Part shown: positions 49,778 through 61,984 of the stretch, one piece after another
How the letters are laid out: each line of letters starts with the position of its first letter
How positions within the stretch are numbered: the first letter of the stretch is position 1
Translations under genes and position numbers: made by a program
DNA from: Allacma fusca
Lineage: Eukaryota; Arthropoda; Collembola; Symphypleona; Sminthuridae
DNA: 64,000 nucleotides
Assembly (NCBI GenBank): GCA_947179485.1
Contig: OX359247.1
Location: forward strand, 45,791,131-45,855,130
Reading direction: 5' to 3'
Notes under the pieces: model-generated
What the model was told of the DNA's origin: nothing
Databases searched by the model: none
Seen by the model: the letters and a program-made list of their open reading frames with translations, nothing else

Positions 49778-51294
49778 CCAGTAGCCAAAGCTCTTGCAAT
49801 TTAATGTTGGCGCGAACATGATTGGAAAGTTAAAATTGCATGTTGAGAATTAAGACCCTGTCCCAGAAAAATGCGTGGGAACCTAGTTTTGGTAACTTAA
49901 CATATGTTACTATATTGTAAAAGATTAGGTTGTAAGAGCCTAGGCCAAATGATCGACCTGAGTAAAGATTATTATTTATTATTCTGAAACAAAACAAAAC
50001 AAACAAACAAAAAAATATTGTAAAAGATCATGACGTTTGTTTATCTGCGTAACATTGAGACCACCAGCCCAAAGGCAATGCCTAAATTATTACGCCTGCT
50101 TTCCCATGGTTTCCTTACAAACGGTCAAAAGGAACGGCGTCGAATTCGAGGTCAGACAAATGGAACACGATATTTTATTGGCGTAGTAGACACTGTAGGC
50201 AGGACCCATGCGCACTGACTGTCTGATTCTATTCCTTGAAATGTATGATTGGTAGAATCTAGAAGATGTCGGAGAAGCACTTTTCCAGTGAGTGCAAGTC
50301 AAAAGTAAATTTTTGAAGTAAGTTTAATACAATGATGATTAATTCCAGTTAAAGAAACCACGCCGCATCTTAGAGAACATATTCTCGAAAACGTAGCTTT
50401 TAGACCTCTGGACTTCCCGTAACTTGATTTTTTGTTTATTTTGAGCTGTCGGTTGTGTGCATTTTGGAATGTAATTCAAAATGGTTGGGATCGTTTTTCA
50501 ACGATCAGCCAAAAGTTAAAATTAAAAGTGTTGTAATTTCGTTGCGCAAATCAATTACTAAAGCAGATGATAGTATGACATGACATAACTTTATGTAGAT
50601 ATCTAAGTACTTACATAAGAACTGTATTTTACTACAGAAAATTCTATCATTCTTTAACTACATGCAAATATACACTAATTATCACGGGGGTAATGCAAGA
50701 TAAAGCTTTCGTCATCTTCACGAATTTCCCCATAAAGGCCTCATCATCTAGTTAAATAACTAGTGCTTGTAAATCTATCACCTACATTAGCAACGACATA
50801 ACAGGATAAATGTTGTTTTCTGCACTTGTAACTACAAGCCTCTTTATCAAGAATACAAACAAACAAGTAGCCAAGGAATGAGTGTAATACCAACATTGTC
50901 AGCCAGAAGGATTTTTGACACGGGACCCATAATCAGCCAATCGTGATTTCAAGTGGCAATTGATAGGATTAGTCCCAGGCGATAAAAGCTATTGATTCTC
51001 AATTAATTTAATGGAATTGTCTCGTAAATTTTACTAATCAGGGAGCCAACACTTAGGTTTTTTCGGAATTTGTGACTACCACAATGGATCACACAAGAGT
51101 CATTTGTGTGGGGCTGATCAAAATTATTACTTTTTATGTCGTGATATAATAGCAGACACGCCACTGACAATGAGACAATTCCATAAAAAAGGAACAATTG
51201 TTTCAGTAGCTCATTATTTCTGTAATAATTACATACAATAACTCACTTATGCACTTGAACTCATCAGATCTGATACCTGAGACTGTTTCCCTCG
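49778..51294. other. intergenic, no gene seen
   Basis: No coding segment recognised. There is an A-rich stretch with AAACAAAACAA repeats near 49985-50015. Confidence 0.4.
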
Positions 51295-52724
51295 ATGGCT
51301 CGCTGTGCCCAACATTTTACCTTCTTTTTAGTTTTTAGCGGATTTTTATTTTTAGTCGGCAGCTCCCCTGTTCCAAATTATGAGCGTAAGTTTATAGAGC
51401 TTTTGTCGGGAGATTTTGACACAGCGGAAATGCAAATAAGATCAAGTTTTAAAATGTTCTTAATTTCAGATTAATTTTTTTCTAAAGAGCCAGAATTAAT
51501 ATGAACGGTTACGTAATTACATGGACTATAAACTTTCGTCTTATTTATTACGCTAAAAATATTTTTTCCAATGCTTCTCTTTGCAGCGGTCATCATCCTC
51601 GATATTGGTAGCCACCCGCAGGAGGTAATAGACATCCCGTTTAATTCTTCCACCAAATCCTTCCAAATATTTACACCTGATTTTAGTGGTAACACCCACT
51701 GGAATATTTCATTAGTTTTGCTATCCATGGAGTGCCTACCTGGGGATTCCATAGTTATCATGGTAAGATTTAATATATAATTTTTACATAATAATTGCAT
51801 TTCGTTATACATAATTACTTCAAAGGAAAATTAATTTTGTCACTGCTTGATAGAATCCCTCCCAGGCAATATGGACCACTTGGTGCACCAATACTAGCAC
51901 TAGCCCAGTGCCAAGCAACTTCGCAATCAGTGGTGTCTCAAATTTTTACATAACAATTAAAGGGCTATGGTCACTTTCAAAAGCCACATTGATTGCTACA
52001 ATTTATTACGGTATATTTCTATAGTAGCAGACCTTGTTACAAACCTGTTGAACCATTTTAATTCCTAGCCATTTTTCACACAATTTTAATGAATCCCATA
52101 GATACCTCGGAAAATTGTGATTGTGGCATAAATTTCTGCTGCACCAGCAAATGCCCAGAAAATCCGTCAAGTTTCGGAGGAGTACTCGTGACGAGTAAGC
52201 CCAATTACGCAAGCCCAAGATGCATTTCGAGTGACTTGGTCTGCAATGACTTACCTAACTGCGGTTTCCTTTGCCCCGAATTCCAAGAAGACGAATCCAA
52301 CGATGCCTGCTCCCTTACCACCACCAGAAAAACCAGTAAATGGAGGAATTTTTAAACAGATTTGTAAAACATTGAATTCTACGTTTTTGTAACGGGAACG
52401 GTTTTTTATATATTCGTAGATAATGATGAGCCACGTATTTGGGTATTCGTCGTAGCGTCGCTTGGAGGGCTTATAGGATTCGGATTCATCATATCATTCT
52501 TCGTAATATTTTTATCCCTAAGGAATAAGAGATGGTCGATGGAGAAAGAAACACTGAATCACCAGCTGTCTATTTCAGTAACACCACCTGTTCGAAAATC
52601 CATTGCGGAATCGTTGAGCGGTCCTCCTACCCCAGAAGAGGTTTCTCTCGCTGTAATTCAGACTCTCCAGAGGTTGTCTATGGAAACCGACCAAATTACA
52701 CTGGGAAATCAATTTATGAATTAA
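51295..52724 (+). CDS. single-pass membrane protein with CUB-like and LDLa-like regions
   Basis: Five exons: 51295-51385, 51587-51762, 51854-52010, 52102-52335 and 52420-52724 (963 bases, 320 aa, all phases consistent). A signal peptide opens it (FTFFLVFSGFLFLVGSS). The next two exons give a beta-rich region with few cysteines that resembles a CUB domain (SFQIFTPDFSGNTHWNISLV, FYITIKGLWSLSKA). Exon 4 is cysteine-rich: NCDCGINFCC, then CISSDLVCNDLPNCGFLC and DESNDAC, which recalls an LDL-receptor class A repeat. The last exon holds one membrane helix (VFVVASLGGLIGFGFIISFF) and a cytoplasmic tail of about 75 residues with PTPEE and several Ser/Thr. It is probably a cell-surface adaptor or receptor. 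I cannot name an ortholog, and the domain names are tentative. Confidence 0.8.
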
Positions 52725-53077
52725 ATTGCGACTGTCAGAGGACATAACTACTTGTATGAACAAATTATTTCTAAAATGCACTTATTTTCTAGAAGTAACT
52801 TCATATTATAACAAAATTAACTTTAAATAAACAAATGATAATATCAAATCAACATTCACATTTTCATTTAAAAATGAATTAAATGACATATATGTACATT
52901 GGTATCTATGTATAACCTCTGATTGTGAGTTGAGAGTTGAGACGTAAAATGGCATAGTATTGCTTAGGAGTAGCATTAGTGATTTTTGCTGCTGTTTATT
53001 CAAATTCAAGAAAAAGTTAACACATTTTATTAAACTATTTTTGTCATAATCTAAGTTCCTTGGCAATAGTAAAATTA
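52725..53077. other. 3' flank, no gene seen
   Basis: AT-rich region after the membrane-protein gene. It contains an AATAAA on the plus strand near 52825. Confidence 0.35.
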
Positions 53078-53085
53078 ATTACTAT

Positions 53086-53422
53086 CAGGGACGGGAAGGG
53101 GCTTGAATACGAATACTTTTGTAAACCTTGAGATACGAAGGAAATACTTGACAAATGGCTTTGTATGGCCGAAACAAATTTTCAATTTTTGTTATTTTTT
53201 TTCGGATACTAATTCCGATTCCGATTCCAATACTTTTCTTTAAGCCGATTTTTTAGGTATTGTAAGTATCGAATTTCAAAAATTCTTTTTAAATTCCAAT
53301 TCTACTATCATTGATCTATTTGTCTATACTTACAACTAATCAATGCTACTTTTCATTTACATACACTTGAGGTACAAAGTTTTTGGGGCACTGCGAAATT
53401 CGGATTCCGATTCCCGTCCCTG
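53086..53422. mobile_element. hAT-like non-autonomous element, TTCCGATTCC word family
   Basis: The ends are CAGGGACGGGA and its complement, and the exact 8-bp duplication is ATTACTAT (53078-53085 and 53423-53430). This is the shortest of the set, at 337 bp. GATACGAA / TTCCGATTCC words lie near both ends. The terminal sequence is close to that of the GGATTAA family (CAGGGATGGGA), although the inner words differ. Confidence 0.9.
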
Positions 53423-53430
53423 ATTACTAT

Positions 53431-54036
53431 TAACTTTATAGTAATTAACTGTAATGCAACGATGAAATGTATTATGGCGAGATGACTGGAACTATTATTG
53501 TATTCTTAATTCTTCTTCTGGTTAAGATGCTGCGATGTGACCGAATACATTAAGACACGGATCTGTTAACATCTCAATAAATACTCTTGTTAATCTGCAG
53601 CATTGTAATTCTTTTGGGCAAGTCAAATACTTAATTATATGTGCAATCATTAAATTTCATAGTAAATCAATAACACCGGGATTTGACTATTTATCAGTCG
53701 CACACAACTCAACACTCGAATAAACTGATCTCTCTGTCAATAAACGTACAACAATATTTCTATCTACGTACTACGTTGCTCAAGAACTTATATTGAACTT
53801 TTTGAACGCAAATTTTAGTATTACCTACATACTTTATTTACTACAAGAGTTTTCTTCTATTCATAATAAATCTCGTACAATATTTACTGCTAGTTTCTAA
53901 ATACGATTCTCTGCAAATTCCTTTCATTATCTGCACATATATGTACATAAATGCTCATTCACTTATACGACAAACATTTAACCCTATGAACTTGTGTGAA
54001 GTGTATATCCAACTCACAATCAGAGACAAGTACTAC
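53431..54036. other. intergenic, no gene seen
   Basis: AT-rich sequence downstream of the ionotropic receptor gene (minus strand), with no recognised feature. Confidence 0.35.
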
Positions 54037-55986
54037 TCAGAGATAATAGAATTTAACCGCGATGTGGAGCATAATTTCGATTACCAGGCACAATATGCAT
54101 ATCCCACACAACGATGCAAACAAACTTAAAAGTATCAGAGACAAAGTTCCGTATTCGTAATCATCGATGCCATATCGTCGCATCATCACATATTTCAGAT
54201 CATGCCTGGTTTCGTCAAAACTTTGAAATCGTTTCTCAACCCACGTAAAAATCCCAGACTCGACCACTTTTCTCAAAAACTTCATCAAATGAATCCCATT
54301 GGATTTGGAAAATGACCAGCCGTACGAATTCCGATAAATTTCCTCTTTGCTGACGACAAACGGATGATTGCGCAAGGATCGTCGTCTAAATGCAGGCACT
54401 TTAAAATGTAAAAGCCTGCTTTCAAAATCTAAGTATGCCAATTTATTACACTTGGAAAGTTCTTCCTCCATAGTGACTTTCCCAAACATTCCCGGGAGGA
54501 CTAGTCGTTCGAAAATGAACCTCAATTTCGGATCGTTTTTCCTTACAAAATTCTCATGCAGCATATTACTAGGATTCAAAGTCCACCCAATGCTCCAACC
54601 TATGGTTGTAACGGAAACAATCTCTGTATCATTTCCAATATAAATTGTGTCCGTGCTCGGGCGATTAATTCCATTATTAACCAATGAGGCCAAACGTTTT
54701 GCTAATTGAATAAATGCAGGCATTATCTCCATGTTCGTAAGGTCATCAAAAGTTGTTAAACCTTGTACAGGTTTCTCCGCCGTTAATTCCGATATGATTA
54801 CGCCTCTATAAGAATTGCTCAAAACAACGGCCACAAGAAGCCAGAATCCCATCACAAAATTCAGTTTTGTAACGTATTGGTTTGATTTCTCTGTCAAGTC
54901 AACTACCTCTAGCAGGGATTTAATGGGTTGCATGAAAACCTCAAGCCGATTCCAAAATCCGCGACGAGATTCAAATTGAAGAACGAGACCCGTCAATACT
55001 GCGCAGATCAGAATGGCAAGCCAGACTGAATGAGCAAATGGCTGAGTGTAAATTCGAATAGTTAGTGTATTTACCGTTCCGGAGCACGAAACGAATCTGA
55101 ACGAGTCTGTACGTAGGGGCAAACACTCGTGACATGATATTAGTGCGATGTCCAAATATACTGTTGAAGCCCATTGCACCGACTCCTCCGTGAATCCATT
55201 TCTATTTATAACAGGAAAAGTTGAATTTGAAAATTTTTCAAAGACTATTCCAAATATGACTTGCTCGTAGATATCCACAACTCGTTGAATAAATGATATC
55301 TTTCCTTTTTTGTGTACCGATCTGGCCGCAATCATCATTTCGGGGGAGTAAAGAACACGATCCAAACCATTCACTATAAAGAAAGACAAATGACGCAAAA
55401 CGTTCTTGAATGTAGCATCCACATACTCTCGAAACTGAATTGGACCCTTCTCTAAATTCTTGAGGTCAAAGTATATTTTTGTCTCATGAATGGTCATGCA
55501 ACCGAAGCATTGTGTGTACCAGCTACTTACTTCCGGTTGCTTGGTTAACGATTTGGTTATTATAAAATTCACCCAATTAAATTCAAAATATCGTGTATAT
55601 ATTGCAGGAATAGTACTGAACCTTCGTACGCATCCAACTTCTCGTTTATCATTCACCACAATAGTGAAGTAAGGCGTAGTTACCTTCCCGGGTATGAGAT
55701 GAAGTGTGTTTTCCAGCATAGTTAGGCATGAGCTTCCTTTGGTGTTCCAACCCGGAACGCTGTGGAAAAATAGGAGAGCTTGGCAAGGCTTGATTTTCCC
55801 TTTTAATTCTACCTCGGCGAGTACTTGGTGGACCTTATAACTTTTAGTATTGTTGAGGTTGAATAGTATCGTTGGGAAAATCATTTGATTCAAATTGGTG
55901 ATGGTCAGATTTGATGTGAAAATGACCTGCTCACAGTTGTGAAATGTAGCTTGCCAGAAAAGTAAATGAGCGAATTGATAATACAT
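54037..55986 (-). CDS. divergent ionotropic receptor (IR family), intronless
   Basis: A single uninterrupted frame of 649 aa from an ATG at 55986. The order is a ligand-binding S1 half, TM1 (HSVWLAILICAVLTGLVLQF), the pore and M3 region (TKLNFVMGFWLLVAVVLSNS, then YRGVIISELTAEKPVQ), an S2 half and a last membrane helix (LSLILLSLFASLCGICILCL). The residues SYRGVIISELT followed by TFDDL are the usual M3-to-S2 passage of arthropod ionotropic receptors, the chemosensory branch of ionotropic glutamate receptors. The glutamate-binding Arg/Thr/Asp set of true iGluRs is not obvious, as is normal for divergent IRs. No clear signal peptide is seen at the chosen start, so a short upstream exon is possible. 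It probably acts in dendrites of chemosensory neurons together with a co-receptor. Confidence 0.9.
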   Translation of the reverse strand: MYYQFAHLLFWQATFHNCEQVIFTSNLTITNLNQMIFPTILFNLNNTKSYKVHQVLAEVELKGKIKPCQALLFFHSVPGWNTKGSSCLTMLENTLHLIPGKVTTPYFTIVVNDKREVGCVRRFSTIPAIYTRYFEFNWVNFIITKSLTKQPEVSSWYTQCFGCMTIHETKIYFDLKNLEKGPIQFREYVDATFKNVLRHLSFFIVNGLDRVLYSPEMMIAARSVHKKGKISFIQRVVDIYEQVIFGIVFEKFSNSTFPVINRNGFTEESVQWASTVYLDIALISCHECLPLRTDSFRFVSCSGTVNTLTIRIYTQPFAHSVWLAILICAVLTGLVLQFESRRGFWNRLEVFMQPIKSLLEVVDLTEKSNQYVTKLNFVMGFWLLVAVVLSNSYRGVIISELTAEKPVQGLTTFDDLTNMEIMPAFIQLAKRLASLVNNGINRPSTDTIYIGNDTEIVSVTTIGWSIGWTLNPSNMLHENFVRKNDPKLRFIFERLVLPGMFGKVTMEEELSKCNKLAYLDFESRLLHFKVPAFRRRSLRNHPFVVSKEEIYRNSYGWSFSKSNGIHLMKFLRKVVESGIFTWVEKRFQSFDETRHDLKYVMMRRYGIDDYEYGTLSLILLSLFASLCGICILCLVIEIMLHIAVKFYYL

Positions 55987-57947
55987 GGTTTCGATTTTGT
56001 TTTCTTGCCAAAATTTTGTGACGCTTGTAGTTTGGAATTTAAATATGAATTAGAACAGGTCAAAGTAATATTATATTTCAGTTTGCAAAGAGCCCTTTAG
56101 AGACTGAAGAAGTCGTGTCTGCATGGAGAATGAAAATGGTTGAGAATTTTCTTCCGTATTTGATTAATAAGGGCAAAGCCAATCTCAATCTAGTAACTCA
56201 TGAACACATAAATTAATTACGTGAGGTGATGGCGTGTAATACCTTATTTAATATGCTCTAACTGGAAAACTACAACATTAACATCCCGCAAAGTATGATG
56301 TAATTACAAAAGTACAAAGTGACCAGAATCATTTCCCACCTCCGCAGGTCCACACAAAGGAGGAGGTTACATATTTTATGACCAAAATTTATTACATGTA
56401 ATGAGTTTGAGATTTTCCAAAATCTATTTCACTTTTATCAAAATTGTTTAGCAAATTCTCAGCTTGTGCTTCTGCAACCAATTTTTTATGATAGACATTT
56501 TTTTAAAGACTTGTTTCTTACATACATGATTTCAAAACCTGCTAAATATTTGCTAGGAATTTACAAACGTTAATTTCGGTAATAAACGGTGAGAGTTTTA
56601 TTAAAAGCAAAACGGGGCCTTAAAAAGACTGCTTCTCTCACCGTTTTCCTGCCCGGAACACTGTCTCATTGCACGCATTCCACAGAGTGTTAATAAGCCT
56701 TTCAGATATTTCCGAAACCATATGAAGAGGAATTATTGTAGTAAAATATTTCCGCACATAGTTTAGCAAATATCATAACAGATTTTGCTTCTAAAGTTTT
56801 CATTCTGTTGGCCAAAAATCTTTTGATATAGCCGTCAATCAATTGGAGCACAAATGTGATCTAAAAAACTAAAATTTAGAAAGTTTACATTTCTTGAATC
56901 ACTTTTAATTATTTTTTCCAAAACAAATTTGATGTTCATCGTTTCGAGAGAATTTATAGATAGAGTTCACCAGCAAGCGCAACATGACCTCCGTGAGAAA
57001 GTGCAGAAGTGTGAGGTAAGGTTTAGATAGAGCTGAAAATGGCCGAAAAGCTTCACAATTCAATTCAAAATTTAAAAAATCATTTCAAATTGAGGGAAAT
57101 GCTTGTTTTATTTGTCAAAACTTGGTCGTTTTTCGATCTAAATAAAATTGAGTGACATGGCCTCACTGCTAGAACGAATGGCAGAATTTACAAATGCTCA
57201 TATTTCCTCTTTACATAATCAAACCAGTACGCTATGCATTCCCGACATTGTGTTCCCGTATATTCAAAATTAGTATGAACTGGGGAAATGAGTTAGAAAT
57301 TCTATCGCGTACCAGCTGTAAAGCTGGATCGATAGCACTAGAATTATGTGAATCACTGGGGGAAGTTTGAAAATGTCAGCACACACATGTTTAATTGAAA
57401 ATTGAACGTGTTTCACTTTCAGAATAAGTGGAAGTAGGGAATTACAAAATACGCAACAGACTACAGCAGTAAACGTTACTGTTCTGAAAGAGTCAAGGAA
57501 ATGTAATTTTGTGTTCAAAACGCATGGAGGTCTCGAGGAATGATTAAATGATCTTAATTCATACTTGAATTGCATTGCAGCATTACACTGAATCAGGTTC
57601 AATGAAAAATAATTAATTTTATATTTTTGAAAAGCTATATGTATAGCTTTTACGGGGACCAGTAAGCAGCACATATCTGCATACGTAAAAGCTAAATCTA
57701 GTGCAAATTGCAATATTCTGTTATATTGCTAAAGTAGGGTTTTATCAATCCAAAGGAAACAGCTTGTGCTTCGAAATTGAGACATGAGTCACCACACGTT
57801 ATTGAATATAAATTGAGTTGGCTATCACTGTTTATCAAATTATAACAAATTGACGAACAAGCAGAGAACCAAGCACTCATATGAGTCTTTTTTTCCCTAT
57901 ATTTATTTCCACGTCGTCCTGAAAAATGCAGTGGGAAAAATTACATA
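55987..57947. other. intergenic, no recognised gene
   Basis: Two minus-strand open frames (57270-57713 and 57698-57880) are the only long ones. They are hydrophobic and Cys-rich, but the longer has no ATG at its start, and neither shows a family signature. I treat the region as non-coding. Confidence 0.4.
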
Positions 57948-58690
57948 GGGGCAGGTCACTAATGACGTCATATTTTGAGTGGGTGGGTGGTAACACTTAA
58001 AAGTGACGAGACATGACGTAGTAGTAGGGTGGTTTGTTGGGAAAGTGACGTCACCGACTCCATCTGTGTTAAGGTTGAGATCCTTTAGCAACAACGGCAA
58101 ATGCTAGTATTATTGCGGGTTGCTTGTCACATTATTGCTGCGTATTGCAGTTTGAATAGTAAATACGCACTATATTCGGGTTAAAACTGACTAACAATAG
58201 GCATCCTTTTACCGACAACAGTTGTTATTATTTTGTTTTAAATATTAAACATCGGGCGTTGTTTAAATTGATCGTGAGCAGTATTTTCATTCATATATGG
58301 ATTTTTATAAAGCGTAGCTACAATTAATTTTTTGATCAATAAGGTGTAAATAAGAGCAATAAACAGTATTATTTGCTGAAACAATGTTATTGTGAACCAA
58401 AATATTTTAATTCCACCTATTTGAATTATTATTAAATAAAGTCCTACAACGTTTTCTTCTCAAATTTAAGTTCAAATTTCACAATATATCGGGTATCGCA
58501 AATAATCACCAGTTCTCATTAGGGTGGCACCGCAAAACTTTGTTGAACAAAAGACGATATTTTGCGATCCTTTGTGACATCACTTTCTAGGTGGGTAGGT
58601 GCCTCAAACAGAAAGTGACGGCAAGTGACGATAGGATGGGTGGGTGAAATATTTACGTTTTTGAAAGTGATGTCATTAGTGGCCTCTCCC
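57948..58690. mobile_element. non-autonomous DNA element with CACTAATGACGTCA-type ends
   Basis: The left end GGGGCAGGTCACTAATGACG and the right end (complement GGGAGAGGCCACTAATGACA) are inverted repeats of about 23 bases. Subterminal words AAAGTGACG and GGGTGGGTGG occur near both ends. The centre is AT-rich without a transposase. Target duplication unclear (flanks ATA on both sides at most). Superfamily not assigned. Confidence 0.72.
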
Positions 58691-59406
58691 ATATTACGCT
58701 TTTCAATCGTAACCTCACATATACAGTGTTCTCTCGCTATAAGAGGCCTCCGTATAAGAGCATGTTCTGTATGCACACACCCCAATGGGATTGTAGTGCT
58801 GAAATTGTTCCCTACAAGAGCACCGTTTATACGAGCATTTTCGATGTAAGAGCTGGCATATTACTTCCTCACGTTAAAACAAATCCTTTATAAAGCCGGG
58901 TTTATAGTTTCACTTTTGCGTGCCTTTCCCTTACTTCTGCTGCGGGGGAAAAATGAGATTCGTTTGATGTATTTATACATCAATCATTTCATCTGATCAA
59001 GAAGTAATCTTTGCGTTTCGTTTGCCTTTTCGTTCCCGCGTTAAATAATGAATGTAAGTATAAACTGATTACCTGTTGTATTCTAGTCAACATACATTTT
59101 GATCAAGATTTTTTTAAAAGGCTCTCGCATATTACTTTTATAAATTAAAAAATAGTGGATTACGGTTTACCTATGTACTAATATTTCGTATACAAAATAT
59201 TGGTGAATCGATTTTAACAAACGATTGAGGTTTTGAGAATTCCGAGTGTCATCATAAATATTTAGGCAAGTACACAGTATGATGTAAAAATACTTGTAAA
59301 AATAATTAAAGTATATTGCAGAATTAAAAAGTAACACTTTGACTAATTACATCTTAAAAAAGAGTGAGAACAAAATATTCCATTAAATTACTCATACTCG
59401 TTTAAT

Positions 59407-60001
59407 TAGGAATGGGACTGTTCTGGTCCGGACCAGAAATTTTGGTCCGTTCTGGTCTGTTCCGGTCTGTTCCCTGGTTACGATAGGACCAAATGTATCG
59501 GGTCCAAGAACCTTGATAGACCAATTAAACCTGGTCCAGCTCAAAGAACAGACCAGAATGTTTGGTCCTTTGTTTGGCCCAGACCATTTGGAACGTTCCA
59601 GTATGTATTTCAAATGGTCGGACCATATTCGATAGATCACCATTAAGTATTTCCAATTCCCGCGAATAAAGTAGCATTCCTAGGTTGTATAGCATGATAC
59701 GATCGATTATTCAAAACATTATCTAAATTGTCAAATGCTTGCATGTTGTGATCGTATTATAAACCTATTCGGTCCTAGTGGTCTGGTCTGTTCTGTTCCG
59801 GTCTGGTCCGAGTTATTTGGAGGAACAGAACATATGTTCCTGTTCCATCAATTTTTACGGACCAGATGGTTCCAGTCCTACAGTCTAAAAGACCTTATGG
59901 TCCTGGTCCTACACTGAGAACAGATAAAATGGTCCGGTCCAGGCTCAAGGACCAGACCATTCCAAGAAATCCTGGAACATTCCGGAACAATCCCACTCCT
60001 A
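59407..60001. mobile_element. hAT-like non-autonomous element, GGTCCGGACC word family (nested)
   Basis: The ends are TAGGAATGGGACTGTTC and its near-complement (TAGGAGTGGGATTGTTC read from the right). The 8-bp flanks CGTTTAAT and CGGTTAAT differ by one base. The 595-bp interior is filled with GGTCCGGACC, TCTGGTCCGG and TTCCGG words. It resembles the GGTCTGG family at 33064 in words but has different termini. Confidence 0.85.
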
Positions 60002-60160
60002 CGGTTAATAACTCCTGACCGTTTGGCCATTACATTAAGGTATGAAAAATTCAGGGTAATTAATTTGTAATTAATTTGATGTATATAATAATTAGACAAT
60101 GCAATTATGTCTAAAAACTTATATTTGTATATGTATTTAGCTAAATGATGCAAACTTGTA

Positions 60161-61984
60161 CAGTAAAACCTCTTTATAGTCACATAGCAAGGGACCATAT
60201 ATAAAAGTTGACTATAGAGAACGTTGACTACTGAGTAATCAACTAGTTGACTACTCGGAATATATATATTTATTTGACGATTATACTATTATGGAACTCT
60301 GTGATATACAAAAGGGAAAAAATACGGCATAAGTAATCAGTTAACCGGGTAAATTAATTTAATCAGACGTTGAAGGATTGAAAAAATCCGTCAAAACAGT
60401 TTGTTTCATGGCCCGAATCTTGCGTTGGCCTACAAAGTCTTCTAAAACTCCCAAGTTCGGTAGCACATCTGTCGAATCTGCATCTTGACTAAACAACCAC
60501 CACCGCAGCTTATCAATGCATTCTGTTGCTTCCGAATTAGAAACAACTGGTCTCTCAATAATGGGATCATCTTCTCCTTCATCTTGCACTAAGGGTTCTT
60601 CGTCAGGACGAACTAGTTCCTCTACGATGTATGTGTCCGTTGGAATTTCAAACGCCACTACCTGCATTAGTAAAATACATTACCGGAAATTGAACTTTGA
60701 ATACTAGAAAATTTTACAATTATTCTTCTCACATTATCATCCACGTGGTAGAAGTCTTCTAATATTTCTGGTGATATTCCAAGATTGTTCAGTTCGTTTT
60801 CATCAATGGCATCTGAAATAACATCGCCGTCATTTTCATCAACAGAAAATTCGAGTAGTTTTGACTTTTGGTAGCAATTTTTAATGGTTGACTCGGTGAC
60901 ATCTTTCCAAGCAGAATTCAGTATCATTATTGCATCCAGTATGTCGATACCTGGTTCTTTCTTTTCTTCGATTAGTCTAATTATTTTTCGAACTACTCTA
61001 GACTTGTAGTGATACTTCGTGGCATTTATAATTCCTAAGTCAAGAGGCTGCAATTTTGACGTTACATTCGGGGGCAGAAATACTATTTAATATTAGGTGT
61101 CTTAATACTGACTTTGTGTGGCCCACAATTATCCAGCAACAATAGGATATGACGGCGTTTGAAACGCATTCTGAGATCCAATTTTCGTAACTAGTCCCCA
61201 AAAATCTAAATTAAAAAATGTAGAACATCATTGTAAAAGTATTAAAATAAAATATTTTAAACGTTCATTGTTTACAATTTTAATAGGTAAATATTATTCG
61301 GGAATCATAAAGATACTTACATCGTAAGTCATCCATGAGTATTTATTGAAGCAATAGTCCACTGGCAGGTTTTTCTTCTTAATATTCGTAAAGCATCTTG
61401 GATTTTCAAATTTTCCGATGAGCAATGGCTTGAGCTTTTCCAGCCCTGTAGAGTTTGCACATAAAAGTACCGATACTCTTTCCTTCGGATTGAAGTTCTC
61501 ATGGTGTTGTTTTATTTCCTCACACTTAAGATCGCTTTTTCTTCAGCTACTAGAGATTGTTTCTTTCCGTTTTCGATATCCAAAATAATTTGAAGCTTTT
61601 GGTTTAAGGATATGATCTTCCTTTTCGGAGCCATTTTGAGTATGAATGCAGGGAACTCATACAAATGGCACGTGCTGCCAATTTACTGGTAAAACACGCG
61701 TACATATTACTGTGCATAGGAGGCTTTACATAGTATATTGTTAATATTGGAATTAAAATCGTGCCTAGACCCGGATTTTTTAAACAATGTGACTATATGG
61801 AGAGTCGCACATTCCACAGGACAGAAAATATGCTAGACAATAGAGAGGTTATGACTATTGGGAAGTTGACTATACGGGAATAATTTAACATTAGAGTATA
61901 TGGGAGAATCGCCGGGGCCAAATTATTTTATGACTATAGCGAGAAGTTGCTTATAGCGGTAGTGACTTTAAAGAGGTTTTACTG
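60161..61984 (-). mobile_element. Tigger/pogo-type DNA transposon, degraded
   Basis: The inverted ends CAGTAAAACCTCTTTA are flanked by TA duplications (60159-60160 and 61985-61986). At 1824 bp it is a normal length for an autonomous Tigger. Transposase remains on the minus strand include RVSVLLCANSTGLEKLKPLL, IGKFENPRCF, LPVDYCFNKYSWMTYD, the second catalytic Asp in LLLLDNCGPHK, and FLPPNVTSKLQPLDLGIINA. Several stops and frame shifts separate these pieces, so the copy is dead. It is nested in the mariner-like element. Confidence 0.9.
60359..61540 (-). pseudogene. Tigger-type DDE transposase remains
   Basis: Minus-strand blocks in order are the N-terminal half of the DDE domain (about 61490-61320), the DNCGPH block (about 61165-61110, followed by an in-frame TAG), PPNVTSKLQPLDLG to the acidic region (about 61068-60690), and an acidic C-terminal tail (60667-60359) with VEELVRPDEEPLVQ. 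The family is DDE_1 / CENP-B-like. An intron or deletion may separate the last two pieces. Confidence 0.8.

Noticed and set aside
57270-57880. Two hydrophobic minus-strand frames (147 and 60 codons), possibly a small receptor
   Set aside because: The larger one starts with TTG, there is no family motif, and no splice pair gives a longer sensible protein.
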